A DNA stretch of 64,000 nt, from positions 62,001 to 126,000 of the forward strand of contig NZ_VUMG01000003.1 of NCBI RefSeq assembly GCF_009696315.1, given 5' to 3'. Of the stretch, positions 58,443 through 64,000 are shown piece after piece. Under the pieces are notes generated by a model. The model saw nothing but the letters and a program-made list of their open reading frames with translations, had not been told where the DNA came from and ran no database searches. The stretch's first letter is position 1. Each line of letters begins with the position of its first letter. This stretch comes from Cutibacterium porci. Lineage in GTDB: Bacteria; Actinomycetota; Actinomycetes; Propionibacteriales; Propionibacteriaceae. The translations under genes were made by a program, and so were the position numbers.

Positions 58443-59438
58443 TCACTCGTGGTGCGCGTGAATCTGGATGTCGGGACCTAGCTGGGCCACGTCGTCGATG
58501 ACGAAGTGGTGCGCTTGAGACAAGGTGGTAACGGTGGGGTCCATGGCGGCCGCCGCGCCATCTCCCAACACCATGGGTGCTATGTAGGCGAGGACCTCAT
58601 CGACCATGCCAGCAGCAAGAAAAGCCCCGGCCAGGTGTGCGCCGCCCTCGAGCCACACCCGATGGATACCGCGATGCCACAGCTGGTCAAGCACTTCCAT
58701 GGGGTCATGGCTGCGAATGCACAGCGTTGGAGCCGAGCCGTCGCGCAGGTGGTAATCGGCAGGGAGGTCTCGCAGCCCCACGACGACTCGCAGTGGCTGG
58801 CGGGTTAGTCCGGGAAGGCGGACAGTGAGTCGCGGGTTGTCGGCCAGCGCGGTTCCGGTGCCGACGACGATTGCCCCGCATTGAGAACGACCAAGCTGCA
58901 CCTGGTGTCGGGCTTGTTCCCCGGTAATCCACTGGCTGGTTCCGTCAGACGCGGCGCTACGTCCGTCCAGGCTTGCCGCATACTTCCAGCACACCCGGGG
59001 GCGCCGGTGAATTTGGCTGAAGGTCCAGTCGGCATTGAGCGCCGTGGCTTTCGTGCGAAGAACCCCGGTAACTACCTCAACCCCGTGGGCACGCAACCAC
59101 TGTTCTCCCCCAGATGCCACAGGGTTCGGATCTGATTGGGCTATGACGACACGCGCGATCCCGGCGTCCAGTAGGGCATGGCTGCAAGGTCCGGTGCGCC
59201 CGGTGTGGTTGCAGGGTTCCAACGTGACGACAGCGGTGGCGCCCCTGGCCTCACTGCCAGCCTGGTGCAGTGCTTCCACTTCAGCGTGTGGTGTTCCTGC
59301 TCCGCGATGCCATCCCTGACCGACGACTCGCCCCTCGGCGATGATGACGCAACCGACGCGCGGGTTCGGATCCGGCCACGGTGAATGTGCCGCCATGGTC
59401 AAAGCGAGCGTCATGGCGTCGTCCCATCGCTGATCCAT
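58443..59438 (-). CDS. ribD: Bifunctional riboflavin deaminase/reductase
   Basis: First gene of the flavin unit, 331 residues. The deaminase (1-150) has GAGTPHAEVEAL and TLEPCNHTGRTGPC (zinc ligands His, Cys, Cys); the reductase (150-331) has WKYAASLDGRSA and TSQWITGEQAR. ATG 59438 has GGAGG overlapping a hairpin; the open frame to 59507 is leader sequence. Expression is set by the FMN riboswitch upstream. Confidence 0.94.
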   Translation of the reverse strand: MDQRWDDAMTLALTMAAHSPWPDPNPRVGCVIIAEGRVVGQGWHRGAGTPHAEVEALHQAGSEARGATAVVTLEPCNHTGRTGPCSHALLDAGIARVVIAQSDPNPVASGGEQWLRAHGVEVVTGVLRTKATALNADWTFSQIHRRPRVCWKYAASLDGRSAASDGTSQWITGEQARHQVQLGRSQCGAIVVGTGTALADNPRLTVRLPGLTRQPLRVVVGLRDLPADYHLRDGSAPTLCIRSHDPMEVLDQLWHRGIHRVWLEGGAHLAGAFLAAGMVDEVLAYIAPMVLGDGAAAAMDPTVTTLSQAHHFVIDDVAQLGPDIQIHAHHE

Positions 59439-59445
59439 ATGTCCT

Positions 59446-59466
59446 CCAGAGCCGTTGCGGCTCCGG
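59446..59466 (-). promoter_or_regulatory. Hairpin overlapping the ribD ribosome binding site
   Basis: CCGGAGCC pairs with GGCTCTGG (one G-U), loop of five; the second arm covers two bases of the GGAGG (59443-59447). It is a plausible translation-blocking part of the riboswitch platform. Confidence 0.55.
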
Positions 59467-59523
59467 GGTGCGCAAGGACGACGCACAGCGGCTGACGGGG
59501 ACGTCAACCACGTGTCGTGCTAC

Positions 59524-59640
59524 CTCCCATCCGGACTGTAACCGTCGGTACCGGAATTTCACCGGTTCAACCTCACCACCACAGAGGCGGCTCGGGTCGC
59601 GGACTATCACCGCCGGTTCGGACTTTCACCGACCCCGGAG
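59524..59640 (-). ncRNA. FMN riboswitch (RFN element)
   Basis: On the minus strand the region reads CTCCGGGGTCGG, GTGAAAGTCCG, CCGGCGGTGATAGTCC, GCGACCC, then GGTGAAATTCCGGTACCGACGG, ACAGTCCGGATGGGAG. These are the conserved blocks of the RFN element in order, with outer CTCC/GGAG pairing. It lies before ribD, about 85 bases from its start. FMN binding should reduce rib expression. Confidence 0.95.
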
Positions 59641-59708
59641 CACGTGTGCTTGCAGACAAGTATGCACCCGCATGCCTGGGACCACCACACAAACGCGGAC
59701 GATCCAGC

Positions 59709-61208
59709 TCAAGGCCGGCGAATGGTGTCCTCATCGTCGGGGGCGTCCTGGGCGCTCTGAATAGAGTCGTAGATGTCGTGACCGAGCGCCTCATCGTCCG
59801 TCGAATTTGCCGTATCGGAGGACGCTTCGTCCTGAATAGGTTCAGATTCTTGCCCAGCATCGGGTTTTTTCTCGACGCTCTGCTGACGTTTGTCTTGTTG
59901 TTTCTTGGCAGCGCGATTGCGGGCCTTTTCCTCGGCCTTGATGGCGCGTTTCTTCTGGCGCTCTTGACGACGCTCCGCGCGTACCTGACGCGACTCTTCA
60001 GACCTCAACCGCCGCGTCAAACCGATAGCGAAACCGCACAGCATTGTCACAAGGGTCAAAATTCCGACCGCGCAACCGGCAGTAGCCGGCATGATCGTGC
60101 CAACCTCGCTGAGTCGTCCATCTCCCAGGCTTCCCCTACTAAGTAGCCCTAAGACACCAACGACAACCCCTGATATCAGACCGGATAGGGCACCAAGTCC
60201 AGCCCCTATTTCAAATCCAGCCTCCGGTAGCGATTTCATGATGAGAACTCCGCCAATAATCGCCGCAATAACCGGTACAGCAAACCAGGCGCAGGCGGCT
60301 GGGTTCAATGGACCGTTAGACGGTAGCGCGCCAAGCACTGGCAGTGCCGGGACAATTCCGAGGTGGGTTCCCAACGGCGACACGAAGGTGCCAGTGCCGA
60401 AGGCAAAACCTGGGCCCATCATCCAAGCGGTACCCCATAGCGCCATAGTCGGTAGCCACGCCAATTGCACAAGAATGAGGCAGAATCCGCCCCAACCGGT
60501 GGCACCCATCTGATGATGCAGCTGAATAACTCGATCACCATGAATCAACAGCGCCACCGCCAACGCCGCTGATCCACCAGCCACGCATACGGCGACGGTT
60601 GACCCGACGGCGCTCGGCAATCCGCGGGCCCAACGAGGCAATCGGGAAAAAGGACTGATGTGAGCGCCGCGACACGCCCCGACAAACCCTGAACCTAGTC
60701 CGATGAGCAATGCCCCAACGACAGCGATCACCCAATGGGACGTCGCTGCGCCTGCCGCCATGATGATAGCCGCTACCACCTCAACCGTCGTGTGAAGGGC
60801 TACCACTTCGCCGACACGGCGCCCTGACGGTTTTTTGTGGTGCCGGTGCCATAGCACGCGGGCACCGTATCGGCAGGCTTCTTCACCGAGCAGCACGCTC
60901 ACACACGTGAGTCCGAGCGGAATGAGGCCGATGTGCACCCCAATGATGTCAATGGGAACTCCATGGCCACTCAGCCACAGACTCGACGCGGTCGCCAAGA
61001 TATTCGGGAACGAGCGCCCATCACTGGCCAGCCATTCCGGAACGATGATTCCGGCGAAGGCGAGCCATTGCACCAGAATCGCGACTGCCGCAGCTACGAC
61101 GACGACAACTGGCCACGGCCATGGAACGCGCGGCTCGCGAGACTCGTCTACCTCGGAGGACTCGATGACGAACCTCGACGAGGTCGATGTCGAGCCTGAT
61201 CTGACCAT
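59709..61208 (-). CDS. perM: PerM-like polytopic membrane protein (DUF6350)
   Basis: A 499-residue protein with ten or so helices between about residues 30 and 405 and a very charged C-terminal tail rich in Arg/Lys/Glu then Asp/Ser. The family is found in actinobacteria between sucD and purN; mycobacterial PerM supports cell division and persistence in the host. ATG 61208 has AGGA upstream; the frame opens at 61265. The function here is taken from family and place. Confidence 0.78.
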   Translation of the reverse strand: MVRSGSTSTSSRFVIESSEVDESREPRVPWPWPVVVVVAAAVAILVQWLAFAGIIVPEWLASDGRSFPNILATASSLWLSGHGVPIDIIGVHIGLIPLGLTCVSVLLGEEACRYGARVLWHRHHKKPSGRRVGEVVALHTTVEVVAAIIMAAGAATSHWVIAVVGALLIGLGSGFVGACRGAHISPFSRLPRWARGLPSAVGSTVAVCVAGGSAALAVALLIHGDRVIQLHHQMGATGWGGFCLILVQLAWLPTMALWGTAWMMGPGFAFGTGTFVSPLGTHLGIVPALPVLGALPSNGPLNPAACAWFAVPVIAAIIGGVLIMKSLPEAGFEIGAGLGALSGLISGVVVGVLGLLSRGSLGDGRLSEVGTIMPATAGCAVGILTLVTMLCGFAIGLTRRLRSEESRQVRAERRQERQKKRAIKAEEKARNRAAKKQQDKRQQSVEKKPDAGQESEPIQDEASSDTANSTDDEALGHDIYDSIQSAQDAPDDEDTIRRP

Positions 61209-61398
61209 GTGGGAATCCTGTTCAGTTCGGGGAAGAAGGTCATGGGGAACCCTACCGTCCACCACTGACTAATTCAGATAACCACACCCGGGGTTGTGCA
61301 ACGCAAGAGCCCGGCCTTTCACCGTGACGAGCGTGATACCGTCACCGACCCGTCCCTGTTTCACCGCGCAAGAAGGAAGAACCAGCCCTCATCAACGG

Positions 61399-61428
61399 CG
61401 TACCCGGCCCCCTGGAGAGCCGGGTACG
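61399..61428 (-). terminator. Terminator after sucD
   Basis: A 10-bp stem (61399-61408 with 61419-61428), loop of ten, about 22 bases beyond the sucD stop. Confidence 0.75.
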
Positions 61429-61449
61429 TGGAACGAGTCGATTACAGCG

Positions 61450-62343
61450 TCACTTCTTGAGAGAGTCCATCGCCTCGTGAGCCAGCCGGGCAGTCTCGGT
61501 CGGGGTCTTGCCGACGCGGACGCCGACGGCCTCGAGAGCCTCCTTCTTGGCAGCTGCGGTGCCCGAGGAACCAGACACGATGGCACCAGCGTGACCCATC
61601 GTCTTGCCCTCGGGGGCCGTGAATCCGGCAACGTAAGCGACAACTGGCTTCGTGATGTGCTCGGAGATGTACCTGGCGGCGCGCTCCTCAGCGTCACCAC
61701 CGATCTCGCCAATCATGACGATGATGTCGGTCTCCGGGTCATCCTGGAAGGCCTGGAGAGCATCAATGTGCGTGGTGCCGATGATCGGATCACCACCGAT
61801 GCCAATTGCAGTCGAGATACCCAGGTCACGCACCTCGTACATGAGCTGGTAGGTCAGGGTGCCCGACTTCGACACGAGACCGACACGACCGGGACCAGTG
61901 ATATCGGCCGGGATGATACCGGCGTTGGACTTGCCAGGGCTGATAATGCCCGGGCAGTTCGGGCCAATGATGCGGGTCTTGCCGGAGCGCTGGGCAGCGG
62001 TGAAGAACTCCGCGGTGTCCTTGACAGCGACGCCCTCGGTAATGCAGACAACCAGCGGGACCTCAGCCTCGATGGCCTCCATGACGGCCGACTTCGTGAA
62101 CTTGGCCGGGACGAAAATCACCGACACATTAGCGCCAGTGGCCTCAACGGCCTCCTTGACGGTACCGAAAACCGGGACGGGGGTGCCACCGTTAAAAGAC
62201 ACTGTCGTGCCAGCCTTGCGCGGATTGACACCCCCGACGACGATGCTACCGGAATCGAGCATGCGCTGAGTGTGCTTCATGCCCTCCGAACCGGTCATGC
62301 CCTGGACGATGATCTTGGAGTTCTGGTCGAGAATGATCGCCAT
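61450..62343 (-). CDS. sucD: Succinyl-CoA synthetase alpha subunit
   Basis: A 297-residue chain carrying the CoA site and phosphohistidine: [57 protein letters not shown] and GHAGAIVSG with the phosphorylated His. It splits succinyl-CoA for ATP or GTP, or makes it in the propionate cycle. It follows sucC by three bases. Confidence 0.96.
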   Translation of the reverse strand: MAIILDQNSKIIVQGMTGSEGMKHTQRMLDSGSIVVGGVNPRKAGTTVSFNGGTPVPVFGTVKEAVEATGANVSVIFVPAKFTKSAVMEAIEAEVPLVVCITEGVAVKDTAEFFTAAQRSGKTRIIGPNCPGIISPGKSNAGIIPADITGPGRVGLVSKSGTLTYQLMYEVRDLGISTAIGIGGDPIIGTTHIDALQAFQDDPETDIIVMIGEIGGDAEERAARYISEHITKPVVAYVAGFTAPEGKTMGHAGAIVSGSSGTAAAKKEALEAVGVRVGKTPTETARLAHEAMDSLKK

Positions 62344-62346
62344 GAA

Positions 62347-63522
62347 TCAGGCCTCCTTGGATGCGAGCTCGGCGGCCTTGCTGGCGGCCTCATCCATGGT
62401 CGGCACCATGGTCACGAGCGGATGGTTAAATTCCTCGAGAATCTTGCGGCCTTCAGCCACGGCATTGCCGTCCAAACGGACGACGAGCGGCTTGCTAGCC
62501 TTGTCGCCCAGCTTCTCGAGAGCGCCCTTAATACCAAGCGCCACCTGGTCACACGCGGTGATACCGCCGAAAACGTTGACGAACACGGAACGCACCTGCT
62601 CGTCACTCATGATGAGATCGAGACCGTTAGCCATAATCTCTGCCGATGCGCCACCGCCAATGTCCAGGAAGTTAGCGGGAGCTGGAGAACCTGGGAACTC
62701 CTCACCGGCGTAAGCCACGCAGTCGAGGGTGCTCATAACGAGACCGGCACCGTTTCCAATGACGCCAACGCTGCCGTCGAGCTTGACGTAGTTAAGACCA
62801 AGCTCACCAGCACGCAACTCGAGCGGGTCGGTGGTGGCACGGTCCACCAGTGCCGCGTGATCGGGCTGACGGAACGCAGCATTGTTATCGACAGTCATCT
62901 TGCCGTCGATAGCGAGGATGCGTCCGTCACCGGTCTTGACCATCGGGTTGACCTCGACGAGGGTGGCATCCTCATCGCGGTAGGTCTCCCACAGCTTAAT
63001 AACGACCGGGACGATGGCGTCCTGCTCTCCTGCCGGGAATCCGGCTTGGGTCAAGATCTCGCGAGCCTTGGCATCGTCAATACCATCAATCGGATCAACC
63101 GCCACCTTCGCGAGGGCCTCGGGGCGCTCCTTGGCAAGGGTCTCAATGTCCATGCCACCCTCACGCGAGCACATCGCTAGGTAGCGGCGCTCCCCGCGGT
63201 CGAGCAGGATCGAGAAGTAATACTCCTCGGCGATATCAGCACCTTCAGCGATCATCACCTTGTGAACGGTGTGACCCTTGATGTCCATGCCCAGGATGGC
63301 TTTGGCATGCTCAGCCGCTTCCTGAGGCGACTTGGCGATCTTCACGCCGCCAGCCTTGCCACGGCCACCCACCTTGACCTGCGCCTTGACGGCGACGACA
63401 GGGGTACCTAACTTCGCTGCGGCCTCGGACGCCTGCTCGGGAGTCTCCGCGACGATGCCCCGGAGCACGGGGACGCCGTGCTTCTCGAACAGGTCGCGGG
63501 CTTGGTATTCGTACAGGTCCAC
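62347..63522 (-). CDS. sucC: Succinyl-CoA synthetase beta subunit
   Basis: An ATP-grasp chain of 391 residues: [31 protein letters not shown] (nucleotide loop), EVNPMVKT and the [18 protein letters not shown] ligase blocks. The frame opens at ATG 63609, but GTG 63522 starts the family's conserved N-terminus after GGAGAG, so I chose it. It pairs with sucD downstream. Confidence 0.95.
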   Translation of the reverse strand: MDLYEYQARDLFEKHGVPVLRGIVAETPEQASEAAAKLGTPVVAVKAQVKVGGRGKAGGVKIAKSPQEAAEHAKAILGMDIKGHTVHKVMIAEGADIAEEYYFSILLDRGERRYLAMCSREGGMDIETLAKERPEALAKVAVDPIDGIDDAKAREILTQAGFPAGEQDAIVPVVIKLWETYRDEDATLVEVNPMVKTGDGRILAIDGKMTVDNNAAFRQPDHAALVDRATTDPLELRAGELGLNYVKLDGSVGVIGNGAGLVMSTLDCVAYAGEEFPGSPAPANFLDIGGGASAEIMANGLDLIMSDEQVRSVFVNVFGGITACDQVALGIKGALEKLGDKASKPLVVRLDGNAVAEGRKILEEFNHPLVTMVPTMDEAASKAAELASKEA

Positions 63523-63730
63523 AATCTCTCCACTCTGCGAGTCAACCGGCCGTAGACGGGCCGGGGACGGAACTGAGGCCAACCCGCCACCTCGAACAAG
63601 AATGTTCATGTTGAAGCGACAGTGGCTGGTCGTTTGCCCACCGGGAACAGGTTAACAACCTCGGCGGTTTACTGCCCAACCGGTGTCACGACGTCGAGGG
63701 ATCCGAGCTCTCGTAGCGACCGACATCGCC
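63523..63730. other. Leader region between pcrA and sucC
   Basis: About 208 bases. It would hold the sucC promoter. I found no clear motif or small gene; an in-frame ATG at 63609 could extend sucC. Confidence 0.5.
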
Positions 63731-64000
63731 TTACAACTTCTCTAACGGCGCGAACCGCAGTGCCAACCTCTTAAGACCCGCTGAACCGAAGTCAACGTCA
63801 GCCTTCGCGTTGTCACCCTGACCAGACGTGGCCTTGACGGTTCCCAACCCGAAGGAGGAGTGAAGCACTTTGTCCCCTACCGACAGCGACAGAGTGCGGC
63901 CCTTGGGCGCGTTTGCTGGGCCTCGTCCAGATCCGAACGTTGGAGTGTCGTCGCGCAGTGATCCGCGTGCCGATTGCGAGCGACCGCTCGCCGACGTTGA
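63731..64000 (-). CDS. pcrA: ATP-dependent DNA helicase PcrA/UvrD, C-terminal fragment
   Basis: The last 90 codons of a gene that runs off the right edge. The part present has a Gly/Ser/Arg linker then VGDKVLHSSFGLGTVKATSG and ADVDFGSAGLKRLALRFAPLEKL, the small RNA polymerase-binding C-terminal fold of PcrA. The helicase core lies outside the window. In mycobacteria a pcrA-like helicase gene (uvrD1) also lies just before sucCD. Confidence 0.85.
   Translation of the reverse strand, partial: STSASGRSQSARGSLRDDTPTFGSGRGPANAPKGRTLSLSVGDKVLHSSFGLGTVKATSGQGDNAKADVDFGSAGLKRLALRFAPLEKL

Noticed and set aside
61294-63180. Long plus-strand open frame across sucD and sucC
   Set aside because: Antisense shadow; sucC and sucD are unambiguous on the other strand.

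Overview
The window looks like the chromosome of a propionic-acid actinobacterium, most likely Cutibacterium (C. acnes or a close relative). The evidence is high GC, many GTG starts, leaderless-looking or coupled genes, split acyl-CoA carboxylase subunits with an epsilon chain, malate dehydrogenase and succinyl-CoA synthetase near each other, a CoA-acylating aldehyde dehydrogenase, and LPXTG/thioester surface proteins. The species is an inference; no 16S or marker search was possible. No tRNA, rRNA, insertion sequence, prophage or CRISPR array was seen.

Region 1 (1-14.5 kb). The 5' end of a mannose-1-phosphate guanylyltransferase, a TIGR03089 protein, a family 2 glycosyltransferase and an LCP ligase form a cell-envelope block. 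A large lacZ-type beta-galactosidase follows, with a run of ten C upstream of it. Then come purE/purK, a PH-domain membrane protein, a peptidase E homologue and birA, divergent from accD-accE-maf (carboxyltransferase beta, epsilon, Maf). A lipoprotein and an SDR oxidoreductase close the block. The order purE-purK-PH-birA-accD5-accE5-maf is the one known from mycobacteria, so this is conserved backbone with lacZ set into it.

Region 2 (14.5-31 kb). A PdxK/ThiD-type kinase is followed by a 640-base AT-rich gap and a secreted thioester-domain protein with Pro-Thr repeats and a cut-off sorting signal. Then come CorA-NUDIX, the biotin-carrying carboxylase alpha chain, an LpdA-type flavoprotein, purine nucleoside phosphorylase with a phosphosugar mutase, a uridine-kinase-like protein, an MFS exporter, a DEDDh exonuclease and MetRS.

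Region 3 (31-45 kb). A tightly coupled minus-strand unit encodes a BMP-type nucleoside importer (binding lipoprotein, double ATPase, two permeases), cytidine deaminase and an RNase H fusion. Upstream lie an APH-fold protein with a CNNM/CorC protein, a PIG-V-like mannosyltransferase and monomeric isocitrate dehydrogenase. purU and mdh follow on the plus strand.

Region 4 (46-64 kb). A PduP/EutE-type aldehyde dehydrogenase ends inside an array of five 24-base repeats, each with a small hairpin. DUF3017, folD and a DegT-like protein, a sortase-anchored phosphoesterase with a lipoprotein, and purH-purN-ribH-ribBA-ribE-ribD under an FMN riboswitch come next. perM, sucD-sucC and the tail of pcrA end the window. 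Together these genes link C1/purine/flavin synthesis, the methylmalonyl-CoA/Wood-Werkman route to propionate, nucleoside salvage and surface interaction with the host.

The most unusual items are the 24-base hairpin repeat array at the end of the aldehyde dehydrogenase gene, the thioester adhesin with a truncated anchor and foreign-looking 5' half, and the C10 tract before lacZ. The apparent placing of purN-purH behind an FMN riboswitch is also unusual.
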